The notes: generated by a model not told the origin, from the sequence alone. DNA of 64,000 nt from Nitzschia sp. pyKryTriq1 (GCA_956465555.1 OY101127.1:1054001-1118000), one strand, 5' to 3'. Counted from the first letter of the stretch, positions 1 to 10,795 are shown. Translations and numbers: made by a program.

Positions 1-400
1 GAGGCACTTCCAGAATCCAAGACGGAACACCCCGGGGAAGACCCAAGCCTTGCAAGGCAGCATCGTGCGAAAAGTGATTGCAGTTGCGGTTCAACAGATC
101 ATAGGTACCAGCATTGTATTTCGTCGAGGCGGTGCGCTGGCACCAGACATCAAACTCGCCCTGTGAGACGCGGGTCGTCCCAAGTCGCTCTGTTTGGACG
201 GGGCGTCGACCGGTCATACTTCGGAAGTAATGAGGGTCCACGCTTTGAATGCCACCCCCGAAAAAGTACTCCTTTCCAAAGACCAAAAGGGCAGTGTGGG
301 GAATCATGTCGATCGTGTGGTTCGGTCCCAGAAATTGGGCAGACAAGCTTCGCGCCATACCCTGACTCAAATCATAGACGGCCAAGTAGACTTCGGTCAT
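1..400 (-). CDS. DeSI/PPPDE-type deSUMOylating isopeptidase, partial (runs off the left edge)
   Basis: The 133 residues visible match the PPPDE (DeSI) papain-like cysteine peptidase fold, whose characterised members remove SUMO or ubiquitin from cytosolic and nuclear proteins. Seen: the N-terminal strand VYLAVYDLSQG, the catalytic His at about residue 35 in the segment PHTALLVFGKEYFFGGG, and the catalytic Cys in NRNCNHFSHD. The usual helix LGLPRGVPSWI follows at the window edge. The start is the first ATG after an in-frame stop at 425-427, and it fits the expected family N-terminus. The C-terminal part lies outside the window. Family assignment is strong; the substrate cannot be inferred. Confidence 0.88.
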   Translation of the reverse strand, partial: MTEVYLAVYDLSQGMARSLSAQFLGPNHTIDMIPHTALLVFGKEYFFGGGIQSVDPHYFRSMTGRRPVQTERLGTTRVSQGEFDVWCQRTASTKYNAGTYDLLNRNCNHFSHDAALQGLGLPRGVPSWILEVP

Positions 401-1071
401 GATGTACAAGTGAGAGATGCCTTGTCAATTGCAGCTGACGATTTCCGAAATGGATTGACCTTCTGTGAAAAGAATGAGGAGTCTAATAGGGATGGAACAG
501 AAGATGATGCGTGTCACAATTCTAAAGAAAGATGAAGATTCATCACGAAAACAAAAAACTAAAGAAGCAAAAGAAGCCCGACGAAGCATGAAGTTTCGGC
601 GCGCGAATGGAAGAAGAACAGTCGATCGAGTCAAAGTGCATAAGTTAGCCTTTTCTTAGTCCCGCGCCCCGGCGGGATGAGGAGAAACCGCGGTAGAGCG
701 CGATCTTCAAACTTCCGGGACTTCTTTACTCGCGACTCGGCATTCGGCTATTTACAGTGTGTACCGGTACCTGGTACCGGTACGGAATTGTGCATGCAAT
801 GCATGCACGGAAATGATGGGTGACGTCAGCCATTTTAGAAAGAGATAGACTATGGGTACCGGTACCGCTGATGCTATGTGCACGCACGTGACGTTTGCGA
901 TCGATGAGAATGACATCCAAAAAATATATTTGCAGGTACTGGTACCGACCCCAACCCCAATAGCACAGGCACGACATCATCATCATCATCATACGGTACG
1001 TACAAGTAGGCTTGCTTGTTCTCACTTCTCTCGCACCATTTCCATCTTATCTGTATTCGCAACTAGTTAGC
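401..1071. other. Intergenic region between divergent DeSI and T-protein genes
   Basis: This is the shared upstream region of two divergent genes. It holds several GTACCGGTAC-type palindromes (762-784, 855-865, 935-946), a TGCATGCA-type palindrome near 791-807 and a short CAT run near 970-992. Open frames here are short and show no recognisable domain. Confidence 0.5.
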
Positions 1072-2496
1072 ATGTCTACTCGAGCATTGAAAGTGTCCGT
1101 GTCGGCAGTCCAGCGATTGGCAACGGCTGGCAGCACGCGAAGGTTTGCGGCCACCTCGTCGTCAGAAAACTTGGTCAAGACGGCGTGCTATGACCTTCAC
1201 AAGGAACTTGGAGGAGATATGGTACCATTCGCTGGGTATGAGTTGCCGGTTTTGTACAAGGGGGAGAATGGTGGAGTCATGAAGGAGCATTTGTGGTGCC
1301 GAGAAGAAGGAAAGGCCGCCATGTTTGATGTTTCTCACATGGGTCAGGTAAGAGGAGAGAAAAAGCAACCCTGCGAGAAATATGCTTGGCGTTGCACAGA
1401 AATAAGATACTTATGGCATTGTCTTCGGTCATAGATTCGCTGGCATGGAAAGGATCGGGCTGCATTTTTGGAAAAGATTGTCGTTGGAGACATCGCTGGT
1501 TTGGCACCTGGAAGTGGCCTGCTAAGCTTGGTCACCAATGCGAAGGGGGGTATCATCGACGACACTGTCATTACAAATGCTGGTGATTTCATTTACATGG
1601 TGGTAAATGGAGCCACAAAATTCGGAGACATGAAGCATTTTGAGGAGCAAATGGCAGCCTTTGATGGAGATGTTACCATGGAATATTTGGAGGATTCGAT
1701 GCAGCTTTTGGCCATTCAAGGTCCAGGAGCGGCCGCCGCTGTTGCCAAGATCCTGCCGGACGGGTTCGATCTGAGCAAGATGGCGTTTATGACTGGAGCT
1801 GATACTACTTTGGACGGCATTGAAGGATGCCGTATCACTCGGTAAGTTTCTACGTGACTCCGTTTCTTCTACTGTATTATCTAGCTTCTGGGGAACTTGG
1901 CATCTCATCCCTATCTTGAAAAACACAGGTGTGGATACACCGGAGAAGATGGTTTTGAAATCGCCATGCCCGCAGAGAATGCCGTCTCGATTGCCTCAAA
2001 GCTTCTGGAGGACCCAATTGTCAACCCTACAGGATTGGGTGCCCGTGACTCGTTGCGTCTTGAAGCTGGACTATGCCTCTACGGAAATGACTTGAATGAA
2101 GATATCAATCCAGTTATGGGTGCGTTGGCCTGGACCCTTGGCGGCCAGGGTAGCCGCCGTCGAACAGAACAAGGGTTTTTGGGAGCAGAACACTTTTTGA
2201 CTCCCGATGGAAAGCTCAAGAAACAAGAAAAGAAGCGCGTCGGTATCATGGGCATGAAGGCTCCCGCTCGTGATCACACTGAGATTTACGACGCTAGCGG
2301 TGAGACCTTGATTGGTGAAGTGACTTCGGGCACATTCTCGCCCTGTCTTAAGGCACCGATTGCCATGGGATATGTCACCACACCAAATGCCAAGAATGAT
2401 ACTGAGGTGATGCTCAAAATCCGCAACAAGATGCAAAAGGCGAAGATCACCAAAATGCCGTTTGTTGAATCACGTTACTACCGAGTTCCCGAGTAA
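1072..2496 (+). CDS. GCVT: Aminomethyltransferase, glycine cleavage T-protein (3 exons)
   Basis: T-protein of the mitochondrial glycine cleavage system, which passes the aminomethyl carbon from H-protein to tetrahydrofolate; in algae this serves photorespiration. Exons inferred from GT-AG sites and phase: 1072-1347, 1435-1841, 1929-2496, giving 416 residues, normal for the family. Seen: a basic, hydroxylated N-terminus suggesting a mitochondrial presequence (about residues 1-30), the conserved MFDVSHMGQ segment before intron 1, QLLAIQGPGA, RCGYTGEDGFE across the intron 2 junction, and GLGARDSLRLEAGLCLYGND typical of GcvT. The C-terminal GCV_T_C barrel contains VTSGTFSPCLK. Both introns are under 90 nt. 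The 3' end converges with the DUF6824 gene. Confidence 0.96.
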
Positions 2497-2694
2497 ACAG
2501 ATAGGAGAAGATGTAACAAGCTTTTGTCTCAATCTCTATCTGTAAAGCACGAACGGCTGTTTAGCACCAGTACTTGTATACTATTCATTATAATGTGCAG
2601 ACTTAACAGTGGCATGAATGATGTCTAAACGGTTTGGGATTTCTGCTGCCCCTACTAGCTAGCAACGATCGAGTTCATACGAGATGATTCCACC

Positions 2695-4236
2695 TCATCC
2701 CGATTGGCTGAGATCATCCGAAAGCGATTTGCTATGCCGCCGCTTCTGCAGCTTGGCCTTGGAGCTTGAGCTGTACCTAGTGTGCAGTCTATCCCGAAAG
2801 CACTGCCCAATCTTCTCTCGAGCTAGATGATCCCCAGTCTCACAATATCGACCTACGTCATTCTTTTTGACAAAGCCACCACTGGGTGAGTTTTTTCGGA
2901 CAACGTCCAATATCTCTGAGACGATCACGGACTTAGCCATCTTGCCCTTGGCTTGAATGTACCGCTCGCAGTTTTGTTCCACCAGTGTCACAAAGTACTT
3001 GTTTCCAGGGTGACTCTTTGGCCCGCTGCCTCGACAACAGATAACATCAAAAGGGCCAGGTTTAAACTCTGGCTCTAGTGGTGTCATCGGCTCCATTCGC
3101 CGTACGCCTTTCCGCCAGTCATCAGCGTCAGCACTGTTGTCCTCAGACTCTTCTTGATCGGGCCTTGCAGCTGGCTTTTTGTCCAAATCCTCAATGGGCG
3201 TAGCGTCATCTCCCCAGATGTACGAACAGTCTTTGTGGAACATTTGAACAATATTTCTCCCAGCTTTCTGGTACTTGAGCTGATTTCGGAGAACCTTTCC
3301 AACGGCGTCCTTGGCGGCGGCTTCTTCAATCTCGGTATAACTGTTCGAGGGTTCTTTCATCTCCACGAACCGGCCACCGGCCGATAGAGTAGTCTTGTAG
3401 AGAGAGCCGATGATCTTATCTTGTTCTTCGGTTGTGCCGGCACTGAACTTCTCCAGATAAGAAGAGGCCAAGACCATAAGGCGGCGGTTCCCCAGGTTAA
3501 AGTGGGAGACAAAGTCCCAACGGCGGGTGTCAGACTCTTGTCCGATGAGAACATCGTAAGATGAGAGGCCGGGCATGGGCCTCAGGACTGTTATCTTAGG
3601 AAAGTTATCCCGAACAGTCAGAGGATCTTTCAAGCTGTTCGTGTCTCGGGGTGTCGTTGCAAAAGCCGAGGAGGGCGGAAGCCACCGGACTCTTTTGGGG
3701 GCTCTTGAGGTTTGCGCCATCTCAAGCTGGTGTTTGAAACCAGTCGGTATCGGTAATTTGTGTTTGACAAGCGTCTGGAGCGCATCCATTCGCTCATCGG
3801 TGTCGACGGTGACACTATGCGCTCTTGCTCGTTTCTTGTAGGCCCCCAGGGTGACAGACACCGGAGATGGGCTGGTGGAAATTTGACTCATCTGGCGAAG
3901 GATCTCCGCCACCTGGAGTGGCGTTTCGGCTTCTGTATCACAGCCATGGCCGCCAGAGGTGGAGGCTGGTGATCCGGGCGCAGCTGTCTCTTCTGCGGTG
4001 AATGAGACTCGTTTCGGGTGCGGTTGGTGTGCCAGCACTTGCGCAGCGGCGGCGCTAGGAGGCTCGCTTTCCGAGGTCTTTGTGGCCGCCACGCTGCTGG
4101 GTTTGAACGAGGCAGGAACGGCTGAGGCCGGGGCGGATTGAGCTTCTTTCTCAAATGGCATGATTCCTAAGAAGTCATCCCTCGCCCTCCAGTTCCCCAA
4201 GCCGAACTCGACATCTCGGTAAAGCCGGAAGTGCAT
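2695..4236 (-). CDS. Protein with two DUF6824-type domains (513 aa)
   Basis: A single-exon protein of unknown function. The C-terminal third carries a clear DUF6824-type module: FDVICCRGSGPKSHPGNKYF, then VSEILDVVRKNSPSGGFVKK and a basic REKIGQCFRDRLHTRY helix. A second, weaker module lies in the middle (DVLIGQ, HFNLGNRRLMVLASSYLEKF, GRFVEMKE, VGKVLRNQLKYQK) in which the HPGN loop reads NLGN. The N-terminal ~200 residues are Ala/Pro/Ser rich and probably disordered. From memory, DUF6824 is abundant in diatoms and other stramenopiles, and a DNA-binding role is suspected but unproven. The start is the first ATG in frame. The gene is convergent with the T-protein gene. Confidence 0.82.
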   Translation of the reverse strand: MHFRLYRDVEFGLGNWRARDDFLGIMPFEKEAQSAPASAVPASFKPSSVAATKTSESEPPSAAAAQVLAHQPHPKRVSFTAEETAAPGSPASTSGGHGCDTEAETPLQVAEILRQMSQISTSPSPVSVTLGAYKKRARAHSVTVDTDERMDALQTLVKHKLPIPTGFKHQLEMAQTSRAPKRVRWLPPSSAFATTPRDTNSLKDPLTVRDNFPKITVLRPMPGLSSYDVLIGQESDTRRWDFVSHFNLGNRRLMVLASSYLEKFSAGTTEEQDKIIGSLYKTTLSAGGRFVEMKEPSNSYTEIEEAAAKDAVGKVLRNQLKYQKAGRNIVQMFHKDCSYIWGDDATPIEDLDKKPAARPDQEESEDNSADADDWRKGVRRMEPMTPLEPEFKPGPFDVICCRGSGPKSHPGNKYFVTLVEQNCERYIQAKGKMAKSVIVSEILDVVRKNSPSGGFVKKNDVGRYCETGDHLAREKIGQCFRDRLHTRYSSSSKAKLQKRRHSKSLSDDLSQSG

Positions 4237-5925
4237 GATATGATGTTGTTGTAACTTGCGGGTAACTCAAGTTAGTGAGGCTGGTGGTGTTCAATAGTGA
4301 TAGTGCAATGCAATGGCCGATCAATGAAGGAATGAATGAATGGGATACTTTCCACTTTCGATTGTGATGATGGCAACAAGTAAACTAATCGTTCTGAAAT
4401 GCGAACGGTGCCAGTGAGAGTAAGGTTGATACCGGTTGACTTGCTTCGGAATGATCTGCTCTACCTGTAGACTAATACTCATTACCAGGTACAGATTATA
4501 CATGTAAAAGCGGCACTCAAAGGCTGCATAGGCTGTTTCGCTGCATGATGGCGAAGCAAACCAACACCCATCCAAAACCAAAACTGCGAATTGCTACCCA
4601 AATTCCGAAACGGTGGGCCTATCGTGCGTTTGACAAAAAGGTACTTGGACCATACCGTACCGGTACGACATACTGTACTGTACTTCCTGTACATACAAGT
4701 ACCGGAAGTACGACTACTCTACATTTCTTACTGGTACAATACATCGGTCATCGCTCGGCCTTTCCAGTAAGAACGCCACGTAGAGCTTGCGTAGAGTTCC
4801 ACTGGATGGGAACACGCTGCCAGTGGGAATTCTCCGGGATCGCTGCTCGGAAGCTTCAAGAACAACGTTTTTGTCCGGTAGAAAAGAGGAGAAGTAAAGT
4901 TTCCATTGAAACAACAGTGACGTCAGTCACGAAATTGCGTACCAGTGAATTCAATGCGCGAATGGAAGTCCTCGTTTTGACTATGGGATGGTTATAATAT
5001 AGATAGTTGGCGAGAATTCCAATATATCGTGAAATAATTATTATGATGATTTTTTTACTTAACAGATAGATTTTGATTTATTAGAACAACGCACGTAATG
5101 TCCCAACATACTGCAGGAACTAAATAATTATAATCACTGTCATATGTAATCTCCATGCATGTGAGAGGAGGAGTGGGCGCAAAACCCGCTAAACTAAAAC
5201 TGACTGTAACACAGTACTCTACTCGTACACCGGTACATTTGTACCGTACCGGTATGGTCGGTATGTCACATTATTTTCAATTTAGCGCTACACTAATATT
5301 GCACCAAACGTACAGGTGCAGTTAAAATAGTACTACCGAGCGGTATCCATACTTCATCATCTCACACGCGCCTGCCCGGTCCAAACCCTCCTTGCTTGCC
5401 ATCGAAAATCGAAACGTCACTCCTAGATTTTCGTGCGCACGATAGAGTGCGCGTGCTAGCAGTCACGAGTCGTCACGATGCGACTACTTTTACGTACAAG
5501 TACCGGTACCTTGTACGAGTACCAGTACTAAACTGGGTACGTTCGGTACCGCGGTAGATTGTGTACAGTAGACTGGTATTAGGCACTTTGGTGTACTGTA
5601 TGTACAGGAAACGTACGCGAGTGATTGATTGATGGCGATTCGCCTACTGGTACCGGTACGACGGTTCGTGCCAGAAGTAATAACCAGTTCACTCTACCGA
5701 ATTCAGAATTCGTGATTTAAGTGACTGTGCGCACCCCACGCACCAGCCATACGAACATCTATCAAGAATTGCGACTACTATTTGTCATAAATTGTGCTGT
5801 ACTGGTAATGTTCCAAACGATACGATCTTCCTCTGTGGATGATCGAGGTTTCCTTGAAAAAAAGAAGAGCGTGCTCACAATTTTCAAAAAATATTTCATA
5901 GTTGTCATAAGAACTCAGAAGCATC
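4237..5925. other. Long intergenic region, repeat-rich
   Basis: About 1.7 kb between two divergent genes. It contains scattered GTACCGGTAC-like palindromes (around 4660, 4700, 5228-5252, 5500-5550, 5650) and A/T-rich stretches near 4995-5150. A 150-codon frame at 4545-4997 has no recognisable domain and runs through the palindromes, so I do not call it. No RNA gene was recognised. Confidence 0.5.
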
Positions 5926-7429
5926 ATGCCCATGATCAACAAGGAACATTCTTCCGTACTAGTAGACCACAAGAAGAGGAAGGAGAACAAACCGTCAGCA
6001 GCGGCCAGAAAGAAGAAGAACAACAACATTGCCGGCGGTGACGACTCGCCGCCGACCACCTGTACAGGACGCGATAGCGAGAAATATGGTCGTCAAGAAG
6101 TCCAAGTCCCCTCTACTGTTACGGCAACTAACAACAAATTTGGGGACGACGAGACGATGAAGAAGAAGAATGAACGAAGAACAACGACACCAACTGGTGC
6201 CAATCATCCTGAATCTCTTGATAAAGAATTGAGTACCAGTAGTAAGAAGAAGAAGAAGACAAAGAAAACTTCTCTGGCGAGCAATATGGATGCTAGTGGT
6301 GACTCGCCGACTTCCTCCACAAGAAGCGGAAGCGAGAGCTATTCTGGTCAAGAAGTTCCCTCTAGCCGCATTACGGCGGCAACTCATAAGTTCGGGAGGA
6401 AGAAGGAAGAACATGAACTATTGGATCCTGAATCTCTCATGAAGAAAGACGAGGTGGTCCTCTCCACCAGCAGCGCCACCACTACAATGAAGAACAAGTT
6501 GTCAACTACATATGTTCTTCACGCAAAGGAGTCGCTTGTGGACATAGTTGACTGGGCGAAGAAGTCTCGTCCCAAGATTTCTCGGAATCGACTACTATGG
6601 TGTATGGTGATAACCGGCATTGTTCTCTCTGTCCTGGGAAAGACCGTGCGACCAACTGGCTACGTTTGTGGCTCGAAGCCTCCCTCCGCTGAGGAAATCC
6701 AAGCACGCGGCGCCCCGGTGTGTTTGACTACCAATGCTCGCGAAGGAGCCTTGTGCTTGAAATCTGGTGAAGATCCAAATGATCCAGCCGTATGGTGCCA
6801 GAAGAACGTGGCCACCAAGAATAAGGGTGAGAGCCGATCTTTCTACCTTTGGTGGTCTCCTTGCACGAAATGTGGTACAGCGTGGCGAATGTTCAAGCGC
6901 CAAGATAATGATCAGAGCTGGTACAAGTCCCTTTCTTCTCAACCGCAACCTTATGAGATGCCGAACTCGTACGGCTGGATGGAGTGGAATTCTTACGAAC
7001 AATCCTGGTATGGGAGCGGCGTGAGCTTTGGGGTGTGCCCTGGTGCTAGTGATGGGGACCACCAGGAGGGAATTCCAGATGCTTGCTTTGAACCGAAGGT
7101 AGTTCCCGGGGTTTGGATCACGGGTCTCGTTTTCATGTGTATGGGTCTCGTTCTTCTATGTGCTTTCAATGTCGAATGTGAACCAGCAGGATACGGTGGA
7201 GGAGAAGGTGGCGGCGGGGGTGGTGGCGGTAAGTCGCTCTCTGCTGCTCGTCCTGCTGACTGCGGTCATCGTGCTGCAAGAGCTTCCATCGTTGCATGGA
7301 CGACGAATCAAATATTGGTATCATTTAACATTCATTGTTTATACTTATCTCTTTGTTACGAATTTCTTTTCAGGTGGTGGTGGCGGGGGCGGGGGCGGAG
7401 GTGGCGGTGGTGGCGGTGGTGGATGCTAG
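5926..7429 (+). CDS. Two-pass membrane protein with Cys-rich loop and poly-Gly tail (2 exons)
   Basis: Unrecognised family. Exons 5926-7228 and 7374-7429 give 452 residues; the intron has a clear GTAAGT donor and a pyrimidine-rich TTTCTTTTCAG acceptor. The first ~220 residues are charged and low complexity (Lys, Ser, Thr) and hold an imperfect internal duplication (about 37-100 against 124-180, each with a D-S-P, QEV and KFG landmark). Membrane segments lie at about 223-240 and 394-413, enclosing a ~150-residue loop with eight Cys and many Trp/Tyr. The tail after the second segment is almost pure Gly and ends in Cys. Without splicing the frame continues to 7509 with a different tail. Location in an endomembrane or the plasma membrane is inference. 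Confidence 0.7.
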
Positions 7430-7663
7430 TAGATTGGAGAGAGGCCGGATTGCTCAAGCAAACTTCAGCAGCCACAAGTAATCGTCCTCCTTCTACTGCA
7501 GTCACATAAATATACATTCGAATTATAGTAGTAGAATTTTACATATTTCTATTGAGCCCTCAGTATTACTCTAGAGCGGGAAGGCGGCTCGATACTAGGT
7601 CTCTTGGTGTCAATTTTTAGGTCATATTGGGTCTCGATTTTTAGTCATCTTCTGTTTCAATTT

Positions 7664-8206
7664 TTAGTCATCTTGGGTCGCAATCGGGATCGATCGTGGT
7701 CCTTGGGACTCCTCTGGTTGCAGTTGCTTCAGAGGTGCCGTCAATTTGAGAACCCCCCTTGATAAGTTGGCCGCCAGCTGGTCGCAGTCCACAGAGGGTC
7801 CGAGTCGAATCCGATTTGCGAAACGCATTTTGGAGGACGATGTCGCTATATCATTACTATTATCGCCTCCTCCTCGTCGTTGTCGCACGGCGCGTTCCCC
7901 ACTCCACTGTACCACACAAGAACTGGGAGGGTGTTGGCGGTGGTTCCAAACTTCAACCTTGACATCCTTGGCCGCTACTCCCGGTAAATCAATATCGACT
8001 TGAATTTCATGATCATCCTTGTGGACTTGATAACCACTGTTTTGGGGAGACATCATCCCGCCAAGACGATGGTGCGGCTCATGATGGGGCCACCCTGGCA
8101 TCAACACGTCGCCCCTGCTGCTGCCACCGAATTCTTCGTCTGCTTCGTCGTCGAAGAACACAGAACGCAACAATCGATCAAATGGTCCGTCGCCTGGAAG
8201 AGGCAT
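7664..8206 (-). CDS. Small heat shock protein (HSP20/alpha-crystallin)
   Basis: A 180-residue ATP-independent chaperone. The alpha-crystallin domain starts at the segment GYQVHKDDHEIQVDIDLPGV, followed by VKVEVW, the WSGERA strand, FANRIRLGPSVD and the hallmark LSRGVLKLTAPL. A Ser/Asp/Gly-rich loop interrupts the middle of the domain. The start is the ATG at 8206, giving MPLPGDGPFDRLLRSVF; upstream in-frame codons lack an ATG. The N-terminal arm is short with no obvious targeting signal, so cytosol is the default guess. A TATATATAT run abuts the start codon, and I saw no convincing heat shock element just upstream. Confidence 0.88.
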   Translation of the reverse strand: MPLPGDGPFDRLLRSVFFDDEADEEFGGSSRGDVLMPGWPHHEPHHRLGGMMSPQNSGYQVHKDDHEIQVDIDLPGVAAKDVKVEVWNHRQHPPSSCVVQWSGERAVRQRRGGGDNSNDIATSSSKMRFANRIRLGPSVDCDQLAANLSRGVLKLTAPLKQLQPEESQGPRSIPIATQDD

Positions 8207-8795
8207 ATATATATCTAGAGACGCGGGTAGACAGAGACTGCGAAGGGGTCTTGTATTGTTGTATGGCAGAATGATCTTGATGCCAGGGATGAGGTATGAA
8301 TGAATCAATCATCAGATCTCATCATGTTTCCGCCGCGCAACGTCTCAGATGTCTCCGATCGATTTCGATCGATGATCGCGAGATCCCTTATTTTTCAGCT
8401 TTTTCATTTCCGCATTTCCGCCCGCATCGCAGTCCGCGGGCGCCAGTACCGTAGTCGAAGGAGTCGTCGACAGGAACATCAACTATTTGGACAAACATCT
8501 CACTAATCACCCAAAGCATGCGGTCAAAACCAAATGAAATATTCCATTGTTGTTTCTTCTACCCTATTATGTTTTGCGTATTCATAGTGCATTTACTCTT
8601 TTCTTTTAAAAACAAGCAAGAAGGACGGAAAGGGAAAGTCGTCGCCTAGTAGTGGAACGAAAAAATCTGCACCAGTCGGTATTCGTCGTCGAGCAGGAAG
8701 AACGTCAAAGATATTTGTCATCTCTAGAGTTCGCCTCATCCAAATGGCGCATGTTCATACTGAAGTGCTGGAAAACATGACCCTATTGCCATTTT
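8207..8795. other. Intergenic region between HSP20 start and RimP-like 3' end
   Basis: Upstream sequence of HSP20 and 3' flank of the RimP-like gene. It contains a short direct repeat of CGATCGAT-type sequence around 8355-8380 and pyrimidine-rich stretches. I see no gene or well-formed heat shock element. Confidence 0.45.
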
Positions 8796-9680
8796 CTATT
8801 TCCCTTTTTCTTTCTTGGCCTTGGGAAGTTTGACCGACAATACCGTCGAGTTTTTAAGCTTTTTCATTCGACCCTTGATGTTTAGAACCGTGAACTCGCT
8901 GTTGCGCTCCACTAATCGCCCTTCAACTTGTTTGATGTCTTTTGTTTTGGGGTCTTGCTGCTGACAGATGACATCAAAGCCCTTGTAAGCTTCAAACATG
9001 ACAGCCCCCTGTAACTCGTTGGACGCGCCTGGGGTCCCCACTTCAATTTCGTGAGTCTCCGCAATCGCCATTCCGACGCCACCATCGTCCAAGGCCGCAT
9101 TGATGGCTCTCGCCAAAGTCGTCACATCCACCCCGGTGGGTGCAGTGACAGTTGCTGTGGATGTAGGTACATCATCGTCGTCCAATATTATTGCTTCAGA
9201 AAGGATATCGTCTTCTTCTTCTTCTTCCTCATCGTCATCACTGATAATATCGTCATCGTCACCAGCATCACCCGCCGACACGTAGACTTGCCCGTGAATA
9301 GTGACAACGATACGACCCGCCTTCCACTCAATAGTCAAATCCTCTTCCTTTGTGACCCCACACTGCAACCCTGCCTTTCGAATGAGGTGCTCTCCATACT
9401 CTTGATATCCCTCGGGAAGCGCACCAGCAAAAAGTCTTGTCGTCAATGATGGTGCTGATGGTGTTTTGTGAGTTATTGGAAGCAGCGGAGCCCTTCTTGC
9501 CGCAGCAGCAGCAGCAGCAGTTGTTGTTGTTGTTGTTGTTGGGGTGCTGCGACGAGTAGAAATCGACGTTGGAATCACGACGACCCACGCCTCGGAAACG
9601 TTCTTGTTTGCCGTATAATACCAACACAAGGCCACCAACCAACGACTCAACCAATGACAAGGAATACGGCTGAATACCAT
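8796..9680 (-). CDS. RimP-like ribosome maturation factor, putatively plastid-targeted
   Basis: A 294-residue protein resembling bacterial RimP (YhbC/DUF150), which acts in 30S subunit maturation. The C-terminal region shows the RimP pattern: ARAINAALDD, EIEVGTPGA, then a KGFDVICQQQ ... VEGRLVERNSEFTVLNIKG Sm-like barrel ending in a Lys-rich tail. An acidic insert (poly-Asp/Glu, about 137-160) splits the two domains. The N-terminus has a hydrophobic, signal-peptide-like stretch (about 10-25), a Thr/Ala-rich segment, then TTRLFAGALP just before the conserved region, consistent with a bipartite plastid presequence with Phe near the cleavage point. Plastid 70S ribosome assembly is therefore the likely job (inference). 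Confidence 0.75.
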   Translation of the reverse strand: MVFSRIPCHWLSRWLVALCWYYTANKNVSEAWVVVIPTSISTRRSTPTTTTTTTAAAAAAARRAPLLPITHKTPSAPSLTTRLFAGALPEGYQEYGEHLIRKAGLQCGVTKEEDLTIEWKAGRIVVTIHGQVYVSAGDAGDDDDIISDDDEEEEEEDDILSEAIILDDDDVPTSTATVTAPTGVDVTTLARAINAALDDGGVGMAIAETHEIEVGTPGASNELQGAVMFEAYKGFDVICQQQDPKTKDIKQVEGRLVERNSEFTVLNIKGRMKKLKNSTVLSVKLPKAKKEKGK

Positions 9681-10075
9681 TGTTTGGAATATCTTGATTA
9701 CAATAGTTTGGATTGTGCAACAATAATGCGAGGGCGGTCGGTTACAATTTTTGTGGTTGGTTCTTTTGGTTTTATAATAATATTATTATTATTAGTTGCT
9801 GATGATGTGCGATGTGCGCGCTAAGAACCGCGAACCGCCGATATGATGCGCGATGCATCGGCGGCAACCTTAGAAGCGCGCCACGTGGAAGACGCTGGAT
9901 TCTTTCAGTCCATTGAATCATCAAAGATCGTACGACGTATCTTTTATTCGCTTACTGCCTTTCCACTACCATATACTGCCTTTCCACTTTCCGTATCCTG
10001 CTCCCTCCTCTGTTAACTCTGCTTGTGATAGACCAAAGGTTGGACGCAAACATCAATATATAAGATCGGAACTAA
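9681..10075. promoter_or_regulatory. Bidirectional promoter region (RimP-like and acetyltransferase)
   Basis: Only 395 nt separate the start codons of these divergent genes, so both promoters must lie here or overlap the 5' ends. It has an ATT-rich run at 9775-9795 and a 13-nt direct repeat (TACTGCCTTTCCA-type) around 9951-9990. No specific factor site is claimed. Confidence 0.4.
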
Positions 10076-10795
10076 ATGTCCAGTGGCCTGAGCTCCAAGA
10101 GTCAGTCATTATTTGAAGTGAGCAGCAGCAAACCGAGGAAAATCATGAACAAGAATTCATCGTCCTCGTCGCCGTCGCCGTCGTCGTGTTCGCCCTCTTC
10201 TTATTCCGAAAAAGAAAAAATGATTCGTGGTGAATTCTACCAAGCTTTTGACGAAGAGTTGCTTAAAGAACGACAACGCGCCAAGGAACTTTGTTTTCGT
10301 TTCAACCAGATGTCACCTTTGGATAAGGATGCGAGGCAAGCTATTTTGTCGGAATTGTTGTCGTCTTCGAACAGCAGCAATGTATGGGTGGAATCCCCCT
10401 TTCATGTCGACTATGGATATTTATTACATGTGGGAGACAATTTTTATGCCAACCATGGCTGTACCATTTTGGATTGCAATGTCATTCGGATCGGCAAGAA
10501 CTGTTTGTTAGCTCCCCATGTGTGTATCAGTGCGGCGACACATCCCATCGATCCGACCTTGCGGGCCAACGGTGCCGAGTTTACCGCTCCAATTACCATC
10601 GGAGACAACGTTTGGATCGGTGCCAATGCAACTATTTGTCCTGGAGTTACTCTGGGAAATAATGTCGTGGTGGGGGCGGGGGCGGTAGTGACCAAAGATT
10701 TTCCCGACAATGTCGTCATTGGAGGAGTTCCTGCCCAAATTATCAAAGAAGTCTCACCTCATTGCACGGCCAGCAACAAGGGCGAGAATAAGTGA
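10076..10795 (+). CDS. Maltose/galactoside-type O-acetyltransferase (hexapeptide repeat)
   Basis: A 239-residue LbH acyltransferase of the Maa/NodL/LacA group, which moves acetyl from acetyl-CoA to a sugar hydroxyl. A Ser-rich N-terminal extension (about 1-47) precedes a Mac domain ([21 protein letters not shown] through FNQMSPLD). The left-handed beta-helix follows: [27 protein letters not shown], the probable catalytic His in [10 protein letters not shown], then [45 protein letters not shown]. All landmarks of an active enzyme are present. Fungi and bacteria have close relatives; a bacterial origin is possible but not shown. The first ATG is taken; the ATG at the Mac domain is an alternative. 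The physiological acceptor is unknown. Confidence 0.9.
   Translation: MSSGLSSKSQSLFEVSSSKPRKIMNKNSSSSSPSPSSCSPSSYSEKEKMIRGEFYQAFDEELLKERQRAKELCFRFNQMSPLDKDARQAILSELLSSSNSSNVWVESPFHVDYGYLLHVGDNFYANHGCTILDCNVIRIGKNCLLAPHVCISAATHPIDPTLRANGAEFTAPITIGDNVWIGANATICPGVTLGNNVVVGAGAVVTKDFPDNVVIGGVPAQIIKEVSPHCTASNKGENK

Noticed and set aside
4545-4997. 150-codon plus-strand frame
   Set aside because: Runs through GTACCGGTAC palindromes, shows no domain and has no supporting splice or family evidence.
8300-8420. Possible heat shock elements upstream of HSP20
   Set aside because: TTC triplets are present but not in the alternating nGAAnnTTCn arrangement.
9051-9449. Ser- and Ile-rich plus-strand frames opposite the RimP-like gene
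   Set aside because: They arise from the Asp/Glu and Thr codon runs of the real gene read in antisense.
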